Source of the DNA: Mycolicibacterium duvalii
GTDB lineage: Bacteria > Actinomycetota > Actinomycetes > Mycobacteriales > Mycobacteriaceae
DNA: 64,000 bases
Assembly: GCF_010726645.1 (NCBI RefSeq)
Contig: NZ_AP022563.1
Location: forward strand, 930,001-994,000
Direction of reading: 5' to 3'
Shown here: positions 45,452-54,699 of the stretch, piece after piece
How the letters are laid out: every line of letters starts with the position of its first letter
How positions within the stretch are numbered: position 1 is the stretch's first letter
Made by a program: the position numbers and the translations under genes
The notes under the pieces: generated by a model
Told to the model about the DNA's origin: nothing
What the model saw: the letters and a program-made list of their open reading frames with translations, nothing else
Database searches by the model: none

Positions 45452-46656
45452 CAGAGCAGATTGGGCAGGTTCGTGCCGAGCGTCCACGCGGCGGCGGCCG
45501 CCAGGCCCGCCAGCGTGAGCACCGCGATGACCCAGAACAGCAGCACGCGTTTGGCGCGCTGTCGCGCCCAGTAGAACTCCGAGAGTTCGATGCCGGCGAA
45601 TTGTCCGGTCAGCGGCTGATATTCGGGCTCGTCGGCGAACTCCTGCGGCGGTAGTTCGGCCCGGCTGAAGACGCGGGTGTGACGGGTGGCCGGCGGGTCA
45701 CCGCCGTGGTCGGGAGCACCGGTGCTGCCGGCGGCGGGAATGTCGGTGGTGGTATCGGAGCGGTGCAACGCGGAGTTTCGCGGCGCCGGCACGCGGAACG
45801 TGGGCAGCGCGAGCTCTCGTGCGATCACCTCGAGCTGCTCGGCCATCTCGGCTGCGTCGGCGAACCGGCCTTGCGGGTCGCGCGACGTTGCGCACGCCAC
45901 GATGTCGTCGAACTGCCTTGGCACGCCGGTGATCACAGTGCTGGGCGGGACGACGTCTTGCTCGAGTCGCTGGTAGGCGACTGCGAGCGGAGTGTCCCCG
46001 GGGAACGGGGTACGACCGGTCAGCAACTCGAAGATCAGGACACCGACGGCGTAGACATCACCGCGCGCATCGGTCTCTCCGGTGGCGACCTGTTCGGGCG
46101 CCAGGTACGCCGCGGTGCCCAGGATCACGCTCGTCGAGGTGATCTTCGCCTCCGCCAACGCACGCACCAGGCCGAAGTCGGCGATCTTGACGTCACCGTC
46201 GTCACTGATCAACACGTTCTCCGGTTTGATGTCCCGGTGCACCAGTCCGGCGCGGTGGGCAACGGCCAGACCGCCGAGCACCGGACGCAGCACCGCGGCG
46301 ACCGCGTGCGGCGGCATGGGACCGCGTTCGCGCAACAACTCCCGAAGCGTGCCGCCCTCGACCAGTTCCATCACCAGGAACGGGTGCCGGCCGTCGATGC
46401 CCTGGTCGTACACCGAGACCAGGCCGGGGTGTTTGAGTCGCGCGACGGCCCGGGCCTCGCGCTGGAATCGGGTCAGGAAGTGGTCGTCGGCGGCGTACCG
46501 GGAATCCATGATCTTGACCGCCACCGGGCGGTCGAGGCGCAGGTCCAGGCCGCGGTACACCCCGGACATCCCACCGGTCGCGATGAGCCCGTCGACCCGG
46601 TACCGACCGTCCAGCACGTGCCCGGTCAGGGCGTCGGCGGGCTGGTAGGTCTCCAC
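45451..46656 (-). CDS. pknL: Serine/threonine protein kinase PknL
   Basis: A 401-aa receptor-like kinase with a cytosolic Hanks domain: GGMSGVYRG glycine loop, VAVKIMD lysine, HRDIKPENVLIS catalytic loop, DFG and the APEQ segment. A juxtamembrane region and one helix (about 372-390) follow. Only about ten residues lie outside, so it has no PASTA or other sensor domain. GTG start at 46656 with TACCAT 7 nt upstream. It diverges from the Rv2175c-like gene, whose product is a known PknL substrate in M. tuberculosis. Confidence 0.94.
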
Positions 46657-46663
46657 CGCTCAT

Positions 46664-46669
46664 ATGGTA
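46664..46669 (-). promoter_or_regulatory. -10 element, leaderless-type promoter of pknL
   Basis: On the minus strand TACCAT lies 7 nt before the GTG at 46656. Confidence 0.5.
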
Positions 46670-46737
46670 CGAGCCGGCGCGGCTCGAACCCGGCAGGCGG
46701 TCGCGACAAGGGGGCGGCGCGCGGGTGCCTGTGGTCC

Positions 46738-46743
46738 TAGACT
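46738..46743 (+). promoter_or_regulatory. -10 element, leaderless-type promoter of the Rv2175c-like gene
   Basis: TAGACT lies 7 nt before the ATG at 46751. It and the pknL promoter share a 94-nt divergent region. Confidence 0.55.
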
Positions 46744-46750
46744 CTGTGCG

Positions 46751-47155
46751 ATGAGCAGCATTCCGACTGCCGACGACGTGCTGGATCCCGACGAGGCCGT
46801 CTATCAACTATCCGAGGTGGCCCGTCTCCTGGGCATCCCGCTGTCGAAGGTGCACCAGCATCTGCGCGAGGGCCATCTGGTCGCGGTGCGACGCGGCAAA
46901 GACGTTGTGGTTCCGCAGATCTTCTTCGACGACAGCGGTCAGGTGGTCAAGAGCCTGACCGGGTTGCTGGTGGTGCTGCACGACGGTGGTTACCACGAGA
47001 CCGAGATCGTGCGCTGGCTGTTCACCCCGGATCCGTCCCTGACGATCAGGCGCGACGGGTCGACCGAACAGGTGGCCAACGCCCGGCCGGTCGATGCGCT
47101 GCACTCGCATCAGGCTCGTGAGGTGGTTCGGCGCGCGCAGGCTATGGCCTATTGA
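46751..47155 (+). CDS. Helix-turn-helix DNA-binding protein (Rv2175c-like)
   Basis: A 134-aa winged-helix protein: YQLSEVARLLGIPLSKVHQHLREGHLVAVRRGKDVVVPQIFF is the DNA-binding part, followed by a conserved C-terminal domain (RWLFTPDPSLTI, ARPVDALHSHQAREVVRRAQAMAY). The M. tuberculosis protein is phosphorylated by PknL, which reduces DNA binding; its N-terminal extension holding the phosphosite seems shorter here. ATG at 46751 set by the leaderless -10. The stop lies in a tandem repeat shared with the mptA end. Confidence 0.92.
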   Translation: MSSIPTADDVLDPDEAVYQLSEVARLLGIPLSKVHQHLREGHLVAVRRGKDVVVPQIFFDDSGQVVKSLTGLLVVLHDGGYHETEIVRWLFTPDPSLTIRRDGSTEQVANARPVDALHSHQAREVVRRAQAMAY

Positions 47156-47218
47156 CGGCTCGGCCGTCGTGGCCTATTGACGGCTCGCCGTCGTGGCCTA
47201 TTGAGGGCCCGGCCGTCG
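47145..47218. repeat. 24-25-nt tandem repeat (three copies) across the Rv2175c/mptA convergence
   Basis: Copies starting tggcctattga begin at 47145, 47170 and 47194. Copies 1 and 2 fold as gacggc/gccgtc hairpins. The plus-strand stop TGA is repeated in each. On the minus strand the mptA frame runs through the copies, giving RP-R repeats at its C-terminus. Confidence 0.9.
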
Positions 47219-48714
47219 TACCGGACCAGCGAATACCAGGCGACCACGGCACACGCGAGGGCGAACAGCACATGACCCCACGAGTACATGCTGTGCGCAC
47301 CGTCGGGTCGCCAGATCACGGTGATCCAGGTCGAGAACCCGGCGATCAGCGCGATCGAACGGGTTGACTGGGCCAGCGCCGCCGCCACGGCCAGCGGCCA
47401 CGTGTAGTACCAGGGCAGCGCGGCGGGTACGAACAGCACGACCACGACCATCAGCAGCGCGATGCCCATCAGAGCGTCGCGGTCGGTGTGGCGGTAGCGC
47501 CACCACAACAGCGGGGCCGACACCGCGATGATCGCGATGCCGATGATGCGGTTGACCTCCAGCACGGCGTAGAAGTTGACCGGCACCACCAGCCCGCCGA
47601 TGGCGTTGATCAGGTTCGCGGCCGCGGTCGGCACGGTCAGCCAGTTGATGATCTTCACCGAACCCGCCAGCGCGGTCAGCCAGCCCAGCCCGACCCCGGC
47701 GGCCAACGACAACACCGCGAACACCGCCACGAAGATCAGCGACGACGCCGCGGTCGCCGCGGCGAAGGCCCGGCCCGGCGGGTAGCCGCGACGCTCCCGC
47801 AGTCCGCGCGCCCATACCCACACCATGAACGGCAGCGCGAGGCCGGCGGTGGCTTTCACCGCCACGGCGACAGCGATCAACGCAGCGCCGCCGGCGTATC
47901 GACCGCTGAACGTCAGTGCGATGCCGGCCATCATCAGGCCGACCATCAGCATCTCGTTGTGCACGCCGCCCATCAGGTGAATGATCACCAGCGGGTTGAG
48001 AACGCAGATCCACAGCGCGGCCGCACCGTTGGCGCCGACATGGCGGGCGACCCGCGGCGCCGCCCAGATCAGCAGGGCCAGTCCCGGCAGCATGCACAGA
48101 CGCAACACCATGGTGCCCGCAACGACGTTGTCGCCGACGATCATGGTGACGAACTTGGCCACCAGGATGAACGCCGGACCGTACGGGGCGGTCGTGGTGG
48201 TCCAGATCGGGCTGACATCGTCGAGCAGCGGGTTCGGGTTCTCGACCGGACCGACGACGTAGGGGTCGAAGCCGTCCCGCAGCAGTGCGCCCTGGGCCAG
48301 GTAGGAGTAGGTGTCTCGGCTGAACACCGGAACGCTGAGCAGCAACGGCAACAGCCAGAACCCGGTGGTGGCGACCATCGTGTACTCGGTGGCGGTACGG
48401 TCGATCACCCGGCGGCCCAACCACAGCCAGGCGATCAGCATCAGGGCCACGCCGCCCCAGAGCAGCACTGACGACAGCACCAGGCCGTGCCCGAAGCGCA
48501 GCCAGGACATGTGCATGGACTCCAGCAGCGGGTCGTGCAATCGGGTGCTGCCGGCCCCCACGCCGCCCGCGGTGATCATCGCCGCGCCGAGTGCCCCCAG
48601 CAGCGCCGGACGGGCAGACGGTGACTGGGCGAACGCGGTCACTCGTCGGGCCTGGTCGGAAACCCGTTCCGGCAGGCTGGTTCTCGAGGCCTCTGTGGGC
48701 GCTGGCGTCGTCAT
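47149..48714 (-). CDS. mptA: Alpha-1,6-mannosyltransferase MptA
   Basis: A 521-aa GT-C membrane enzyme with about 13 helices that extends the alpha-1,6-mannan backbone of lipomannan and LAM, using polyprenyl-phosphate-mannose. The conserved FSRDTYSYLAQG loop carries the catalytic-type acid, and VGPVENPNPLLDDVSPIW follows. The last about 20 residues (RALNRPRRRAVNRPRRPSRQ) are encoded by the tandem repeat and look like an acquired basic tail. ATG 2 nt after the idsA2 stop, so cotranscribed. It overlaps the Rv2175c-like gene by 7 nt. Confidence 0.93.
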   Translation of the reverse strand: MTTPAPTEASRTSLPERVSDQARRVTAFAQSPSARPALLGALGAAMITAGGVGAGSTRLHDPLLESMHMSWLRFGHGLVLSSVLLWGGVALMLIAWLWLGRRVIDRTATEYTMVATTGFWLLPLLLSVPVFSRDTYSYLAQGALLRDGFDPYVVGPVENPNPLLDDVSPIWTTTTAPYGPAFILVAKFVTMIVGDNVVAGTMVLRLCMLPGLALLIWAAPRVARHVGANGAAALWICVLNPLVIIHLMGGVHNEMLMVGLMMAGIALTFSGRYAGGAALIAVAVAVKATAGLALPFMVWVWARGLRERRGYPPGRAFAAATAASSLIFVAVFAVLSLAAGVGLGWLTALAGSVKIINWLTVPTAAANLINAIGGLVVPVNFYAVLEVNRIIGIAIIAVSAPLLWWRYRHTDRDALMGIALLMVVVVLFVPAALPWYYTWPLAVAAALAQSTRSIALIAGFSTWITVIWRPDGAHSMYSWGHVLFALACAVVAWYSLVRYDGRALNRPRRRAVNRPRRPSRQ

Positions 48715-48716
48715 GC

Positions 48717-49823
<1,107 letters not shown>

Positions 49824-49882
49824 TCAGAATTCGCCCCGGCAAGTGCACTCAGAGTAGATGCTGCGCCGGCCGGGACGGCAAG

Positions 49883-50578
49883 TCAGGGCTGGTGCGCCGC
49901 GTCCTCGGGATCACCGGGCCGCGGGGACCGGTCCCGGTTGCTGTAGGCCAGTGCTCCGATGAGGCCGGCGACCAGGAACGAGGCGACCCCGAGCCAGATC
50001 GCGGCGCCGGTGAACGATCGCGCGCTGGGGTCGGTGTAGCGCGCCTGGGCGTTCATCGTGCTCACGACGCCGGGCCGCAGCTTCCATTCGACGACTTCGG
50101 AGGAGATCTGATCGCCGTTGGTGGAGGTCACCTCGCCCGGGAAGGCGACGGAGAGCGAGACGTCGGCCTCCGGGTCGCTGACCGTGGTCAGGTCGACGCG
50201 CCCCTCCAGGATCACCAGGTCACCGGCGCGGCGCAGCGAGATGTCGACTCCGGCGGCGTCGCGATTCATCCCGGCCAATTGCGGCACCTCGGCGAAGGTG
50301 AGGTCGGAGAACACCGCTTGTGAGCCGACGTAGTCGTCCCGGCTGTACTCCGATACCGCGACCTTCTGGGCGAACGGGAGGTTGTTGAGCAGCTGCGGAC
50401 CTTTGTCATCGTCGTCGCGTGGCTTGGCCGCCGCGACGATCTGGCCGGAGACCCGGTCGTCGGGGGAGACCGTGATCGACGCGCGCACGCGGACACAACC
50501 GATGAGTGACGGCCCCACCAGCAACAGCAACAGCAGCAGCGCCAGGATGCGCCTGGAGGTCCGGCGACGGATCAGCAC
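49883..50578 (-). CDS. lppM: Lipoprotein LppM
   Basis: A 231-aa secreted lipoprotein. The signal segment (ILALLLLLLLVGPSLIGC) ends in a lipobox cysteine at about residue 28, followed by an exported beta-rich domain with TVSPDDRVSGQI. A C-terminal membrane helix (about 195-215) has a short charged tail. In M. tuberculosis LppM influences phagosome handling and lipoglycan balance, fitting this PIM/LAM neighbourhood. GTG at 50578; the in-frame upstream stretch overlaps the next gene's promoter side and is rejected. Confidence 0.9.
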   Translation of the reverse strand: MLIRRRTSRRILALLLLLLLVGPSLIGCVRVRASITVSPDDRVSGQIVAAAKPRDDDDKGPQLLNNLPFAQKVAVSEYSRDDYVGSQAVFSDLTFAEVPQLAGMNRDAAGVDISLRRAGDLVILEGRVDLTTVSDPEADVSLSVAFPGEVTSTNGDQISSEVVEWKLRPGVVSTMNAQARYTDPSARSFTGAAIWLGVASFLVAGLIGALAYSNRDRSPRPGDPEDAAHQP

Positions 50579-50639
50579 CCGGTCATCGTGCCAGACGGGG
50601 CGTCGACAGGCGGTCAAGCCGGACGTGCGGGCGCGAGTT

Positions 50640-51224
50640 TCACAGCGGTAGGCCGCGGCCGAGGATGGCGAACGCACGGGGGTCACCGGCGAAGTGGTAG
50701 TCGCGGATCACGTCGGTGAAGCCCAGCCTGCGGTAGAGCCGCCACGCGCGGTTGGCTTCGCCGTTGACCTCCGGGGTGGATAGCAGCACATTGCGTTCGC
50801 TGCGGTCGTCGAGCAGCCGGCGGATCAGGGCCTCGCCGAGGCCGCGGCCCTGTGCGCGCGGATGGATGTGCAGCTCGGTCAGTTCGAAGTAACTGCTCAT
50901 CAGATTCGAGATGTGCTGCGCGTCGGCGCCGATCCTGCGTAGCCCGCCACTGACCTGCTGCTGCCACCACTGGTCGGGTGCGCCGCAGTAACCGTAGGCG
51001 ATGCCCAGCATCGGGGCGTCGATCGACGACGCGTCCGCGGCGGAGCCGGCCTCGATCGCGGCCACCGCCTTCCAGCCCGCTCGACGAGCGTGTTCGAGCC
51101 ACATCGAGGCGCGCTGGTCCTCGGTGCCGCGGGGATAGCGCATCGCGTCGACGTAGATCGCCAGCGCGTCGCCGAGCCGTCGCTTCATGTCGTCGGGCGA
51201 CAGCTCGATCAGATGCGTCGCCAA
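50640..51224 (-). CDS. GNAT-family N-acetyltransferase (Rv2170-like)
   Basis: A 194-aa acetyltransferase with the acetyl-CoA pyrophosphate-binding loop RAQGRGLGEALIRRL and the following NRAWRLYRRLGF typical of GNAT enzymes; the ELTELHIHPRAQG strand leads into it. The M. tuberculosis relative has been reported to acetylate isocitrate dehydrogenase, but substrate identity cannot be read here. TTG start at 51224 with GAGAAGGG 8 nt upstream. Confidence 0.88.
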   Translation of the reverse strand: MATHLIELSPDDMKRRLGDALAIYVDAMRYPRGTEDQRASMWLEHARRAGWKAVAAIEAGSAADASSIDAPMLGIAYGYCGAPDQWWQQQVSGGLRRIGADAQHISNLMSSYFELTELHIHPRAQGRGLGEALIRRLLDDRSERNVLLSTPEVNGEANRAWRLYRRLGFTDVIRDYHFAGDPRAFAILGRGLPL

Positions 51225-51435
51225 ATGTCAGCCCTTCTCCGCGATGATCGGTCGTCGTCCCCATTATCGGCTTCTCTGAGGCGGCGGCTCTCGATGACAG
51301 TGTCCGTCATAGAATCGGGCGATGAACTAGGTGGTACGGCGCAGATCGAGCTCGTATCATGAGTGTTAAGTGCCCGGAGTCGGGCATCCATGAGTCGAAC
51401 GATTGCCACGACCCCACGGCAAGAGGGAGGGACGA

Positions 51436-51837
51436 ATGCCACTCTCCGATCATGAGCAGCGCATGCTCGACCAGATCGAGAGCGCGCTCTATGCCGAGGA
51501 TCCCAAGTTCGCGTCCAGCGTTCGTGGTGGCAATCTGCGCGCCCCGTCGACCCGGCGACGTCTCCAGGGGGCCGCGCTGTTCGTGCTCGGGCTCGCCATG
51601 CTGGTGGCGGGTGTGGTGATCAGGGCGACCTGGATTGGAAGCTTCCCGATCCTGTCCGTGCTGGGCTTCATCGTGATGTTCGGCGGTGTGGTGTTCGCGA
51701 TCACCGGCCCGCGCGTGGCGGGGGGCCGGGGCAGCGCCCCCGACGATCTCACCGTGGCGCGGCAGAAGCGTGCCAAGGGTGGCGGCTCGTTCACCAGCCG
51801 AATGGAAGATCGCTTCCGCAAGCGGTTCGACAACTAG
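51436..51837 (+). CDS. DUF3040 membrane protein (Rv2169c-like)
   Basis: A 133-aa protein with the DUF3040 N-terminal motif (MPLSDHEQRMLDQIESALYAEDPKF), two adjoining membrane helices (about 53-73 and 80-100) and a basic C-terminal tail (RMEDRFRKRF). ATG at 51436 with GAGGGAGG upstream. The gene is flanked by its own promoter region (51225-51435, including a gcccg/cgggc hairpin at about 51373-51386) and by a strong terminator, so it is a single transcription unit. Confidence 0.9.
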   Translation: MPLSDHEQRMLDQIESALYAEDPKFASSVRGGNLRAPSTRRRLQGAALFVLGLAMLVAGVVIRATWIGSFPILSVLGFIVMFGGVVFAITGPRVAGGRGSAPDDLTVARQKRAKGGGSFTSRMEDRFRKRFDN

Positions 51838-51853
51838 CGCACTCGACTCCATC

Positions 51854-51887
51854 AGGGGCAGCCCGAACGGGCTGCCCCTCTTTTTTT
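51854..51887 (+). terminator. Classical intrinsic terminator
   Basis: An 11-bp stem (aggggcagccc with gggctgcccct, loop gaac) is followed by CTTTTTTT. This is the only hairpin in the window with a proper T-tract. It insulates the DUF3040 gene from the dcw cluster. Confidence 0.95.
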
Positions 51888-52053
51888 GGCCCCACCACGC
51901 CCCACCCACGCGCCCGTCCCGGCGAACAGGTGCTGAGCAGGGCTTTCTCAGCGCGCCGTCACAGCAGGATGGCGAACCACCCCTCGCTTGGGGCTCTTCG
52001 CGGCACAGAATGAGGCGGGAAGGGGGAAACGCGCGGAAGGATTAGGAGCAAAG
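51888..52053. other. Non-coding leader region before the mraZ operator
   Basis: This stretch, together with 52054-52140, makes up the roughly 300-nt gap before mraZ. Apart from a weak cccc/gggg hairpin near 51979-51992 and an A-rich/purine-rich run leading into the operator, I see nothing gene-like in it. It should hold the main dcw promoter. Confidence 0.5.
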
Positions 52054-52078
52054 TGGGGGATTGTGGGGTAAAGTGGCG
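52054..52078 (+). promoter_or_regulatory. MraZ operator: three TGGNG boxes at 10-nt spacing
   Basis: TGGGG (52054-52058), TGGGG (52064-52068) and TGGCG (52074-52078) are each separated by 5 nt, the repeat pattern bound by MraZ upstream of its own gene in other bacteria. The array lies 63 nt before the mraZ ATG; TAAAGT inside it could be the -10. Confidence 0.75.
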
Positions 52079-52140
52079 GACAACGGAGCGACCGGGGTTC
52101 CGTGCAGGGCGAGGCTTGAGAAGGTCTGCGAGGTGGCGAG

Positions 52141-52575
52141 ATGTTCTTCGGCACCTACACGCCCAGGCTCGACGACAAAGGGCGACTGACGTTGCCCGCC
52201 AAGTTCCGCGACGCACTGGCAGGAGGGTTGATGGTCACCAAGAGCCAAGATCACAGCCTGGCTGTGTACCCGCGGGCGGAGTTCGAGGCGATGATCGCCG
52301 AGATCAACGGGCGGGCCAAGCGGGGCAATCCTCAGGCTCGCGCCTACCTGCGCAACCTGGCGGCCAGCACCGACGAGCAGTACCCGGACTCCCAGGGGCG
52401 GATCACCCTCTCCGCGGAGCACCGGCGCTACGCGGGTCTGAGCAAGGACTGCGTCGTCATCGGATCGATCGAGTTCCTCGAGATCTGGGACGCCGAGGCA
52501 TGGCGCAACTACCAGGAGCTACACGAAGAGAACTTCTCCGCGGCCAGCGATGAAGCACTCGGCGACATCTTTTGA
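52141..52575 (+). CDS. mraZ: Transcriptional regulator MraZ
   Basis: A 144-aa DNA-binding protein with two AbrB-like swapped-hairpin halves: [23 protein letters not shown] and [18 protein letters not shown], each with the D-x-(K/Q)-G-R motif. It usually forms a ring that represses the dcw operon. ATG with GAGGTGGCGAG upstream. First gene of the cluster; the 3' end overlaps rsmH by 26 nt. Confidence 0.96.
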   Translation: MFFGTYTPRLDDKGRLTLPAKFRDALAGGLMVTKSQDHSLAVYPRAEFEAMIAEINGRAKRGNPQARAYLRNLAASTDEQYPDSQGRITLSAEHRRYAGLSKDCVVIGSIEFLEIWDAEAWRNYQELHEENFSAASDEALGDIF

Positions 52576-53692
52576 TCTGCCCATTGGCCGGCAGGCCCGT
52601 GCAGTGTGGCCTCTGCCCGAACCGGCCCTGACGTACTTCCCCGACGTCAGGTTCGTGCTCTCGGACAGGGACCTCACTGCAGGGGCCGCCCCTGACCCCC
52701 ACGGTGCTGCAATGGTCGAACACGAGCCCCACATCCCGGTGCTGCTCGACCGATGCGTCGAGCTGCTCGGCCCGGCGCTGACACGGCGCAGCCCCGACGC
52801 CGCCGGTGCCACCCTCGTCGACGCCACGCTGGGCGCCGGGGGGCACGCGGCGCGTTTCCTCGACCGCTTCCCAGGCCTGACGCTGATCGGTCTGGACCGT
52901 GACGCCGAGGCGCTGCGACTGGCCGGGCAGCGGCTGGCGCCATTCGCCGACCGCATCACGCTGGTGCACACCCGCTACGACGGCCTGGCCGACGCGATCG
53001 ACCAATGCCCCTGGGCCGAAACGGGAGTTGACGCCATCCTGTTCGACCTCGGGGTGTCGTCGATGCAGCTCGACCAGGTCGAACGCGGCTTCTCCTATGC
53101 GACCGACGCGCCTCTGGACATGCGGATGGACTCGCAATCCCCGCTCACCGCCGCCGAAATTCTCAACAGCTACGACGAAAAGGACATCGCCCGCATCCTC
53201 CGTGAATACGGCGAGGAACGCTTCGCCGGCCGAATCGCCGCGCAGATCGTCAAGCGACGCACCACCACCCCGTTCACGACCACGGCCGAACTGGTCGAGT
53301 TGCTCTACGCCGCGATCCCCGCGCCGGCGCGCCGCACCGGCGGTCATCCCGCCAAGCGCACCTTTCAGGCATTGCGCATCGCGGTCAACGCGGAGCTGGA
53401 ATCCCTGCGCACGGCCATCCCGGCCGCACTGGATGCGCTGCGGCCCGGCGGTCGCCTCGCGGCGATGGCCTACCAATCCCTGGAAGACCGGATCGTCAAA
53501 ACCGCCTTCGCCGAGGCGACCGCATCACGTACACCGCCCGGGCTGCCAGTCGAGTTGCCCGGCCACCAACCACGATTCGTCGCCCTGACCCGCGGGGCCG
53601 AGCGTGCCGACGCCGACGAGATCAACCGAAATCCGAGAAGCGCTCCGGTCCGGCTGCGTGCGGTCGAGAAAGTGATGGGGGAGTCACGATGA
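52550..53692 (+). CDS. rsmH: 16S rRNA (cytosine1402-N4)-methyltransferase RsmH
   Basis: A 380-aa SAM-dependent methyltransferase that modifies C1402 in the ribosomal P site. It has [13 protein letters not shown], the SAM motif [24 protein letters not shown] and the [18 protein letters not shown] signature. An N-terminal extension of about 55 residues (with [23 protein letters not shown]) is shared, as I recall it, with the M. tuberculosis protein, which supports the ATG at 52550; a start near residue 55 ([10 protein letters not shown]) is the alternative. The stop overlaps ftsL (ATGA). Confidence 0.95.
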   Translation: MKHSATSFDLPIGRQARAVWPLPEPALTYFPDVRFVLSDRDLTAGAAPDPHGAAMVEHEPHIPVLLDRCVELLGPALTRRSPDAAGATLVDATLGAGGHAARFLDRFPGLTLIGLDRDAEALRLAGQRLAPFADRITLVHTRYDGLADAIDQCPWAETGVDAILFDLGVSSMQLDQVERGFSYATDAPLDMRMDSQSPLTAAEILNSYDEKDIARILREYGEERFAGRIAAQIVKRRTTTPFTTTAELVELLYAAIPAPARRTGGHPAKRTFQALRIAVNAELESLRTAIPAALDALRPGGRLAAMAYQSLEDRIVKTAFAEATASRTPPGLPVELPGHQPRFVALTRGAERADADEINRNPRSAPVRLRAVEKVMGESR

Positions 53693-54699
53693 AGTCGAAG
53701 AAGCCGGTACGGACGGCCCGCGCAGGAACGGCGCGGACCCGCCAGCCTGCCAAGAAGGCGCGCAAGCAGGACACCCGGCGGGCGCCGCGCGAGTCGAAAC
53801 GCACCCCTGTCGACGCGACACCCCGCGGTCGCGCGAGCGCCCGCGACACCCGGCCCACCCGGTCGGCGCCCCGCACCACGCCGAAACCGCGCCCGGCCGA
53901 TGTACCGGCCCGGCCGAAGAGCGCCAGCCAGGCCAAGGCCCGCGCCAAGGCCCGGAAAGCCAAAGCGCCCAAGGTCGTTCGCCCCCCGCTGCGGCAGCGG
54001 ATCCTGGTCAAGCTGGCCTCGGTCGAGCTGAGCCCGCGGCGACTGGTCGCGCGGGTGCCCTTCGTGGTGCTGGTCATCGCCGCGCTCGGACTCGGTCTCG
54101 GAGTGACGCTGTGGCTGTCCACTGATGCCGCGGAGCGTTCCTACCGACTCGGCAATGCGCGGGAACTCAACCAGGCGCTGATGCAGCAGAAGGAAGCGCT
54201 CGAGCGTGATGTCCTGGCGGCCCAGGCCGCACCGGCGCTCGCCGAGGCCGCCCGCGAACTCGGCATGATCCCGTCACGCGACACCGCGCGCCTGGTGCAG
54301 GACCCCGCCGGCAACTGGGTCGTCGTCGGCACCCCCAAACCGGCCGAGGGAGTCCCGCCGCCACCGTTGAACGCGCCGCTGCCCGAACCCGAACCACCGG
54401 CGCCGCCGGCGCCGCGGGTCATCGAACCACTCGAAGTCCCGGTGCGCCTGCCCAGTGTGCAACCGCCCACCGCTGCAGATCTGCCGCCGGTGCCGCTGGC
54501 AGTGCCCGGAGTGGAGGTTCCGCACGCAGTGCCGGGAACGCTGCCCGCCCCCGGCCCGGTCCCGCAACTGCCGGCCGCCGGCGTGCCCGCCGCCGCGCCC
54601 GCACCCGTGGCCCCGCCCGCGCCGCAGACGCCCGCCCCGCCGCCGGTCGCCGAGCACGTCGTCCCGGTCGTCTCCGCCGTCCCGGGCGCGCCCGCGTGA
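53689..54699 (+). CDS. ftsL: FtsL-like division protein with long proline-rich C-terminus
   Basis: A 336-aa bitopic membrane protein (Rv2164c-like). It has a very basic N-terminus of about 115 residues, one helix (about 123-145) and a short extracytoplasmic coiled coil (about 150-195) expected to join FtsB and FtsQ. A Pro/Ala/Val-rich tail of about 130 residues, absent from typical FtsL, follows. It activates septal synthesis by FtsW/FtsI. ATG overlaps the rsmH stop, and its own stop overlaps pbpB. Confidence 0.88.
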   Translation: MKSKKPVRTARAGTARTRQPAKKARKQDTRRAPRESKRTPVDATPRGRASARDTRPTRSAPRTTPKPRPADVPARPKSASQAKARAKARKAKAPKVVRPPLRQRILVKLASVELSPRRLVARVPFVVLVIAALGLGLGVTLWLSTDAAERSYRLGNARELNQALMQQKEALERDVLAAQAAPALAEAARELGMIPSRDTARLVQDPAGNWVVVGTPKPAEGVPPPPLNAPLPEPEPPAPPAPRVIEPLEVPVRLPSVQPPTAADLPPVPLAVPGVEVPHAVPGTLPAPGPVPQLPAAGVPAAAPAPVAPPAPQTPAPPPVAEHVVPVVSAVPGAPA

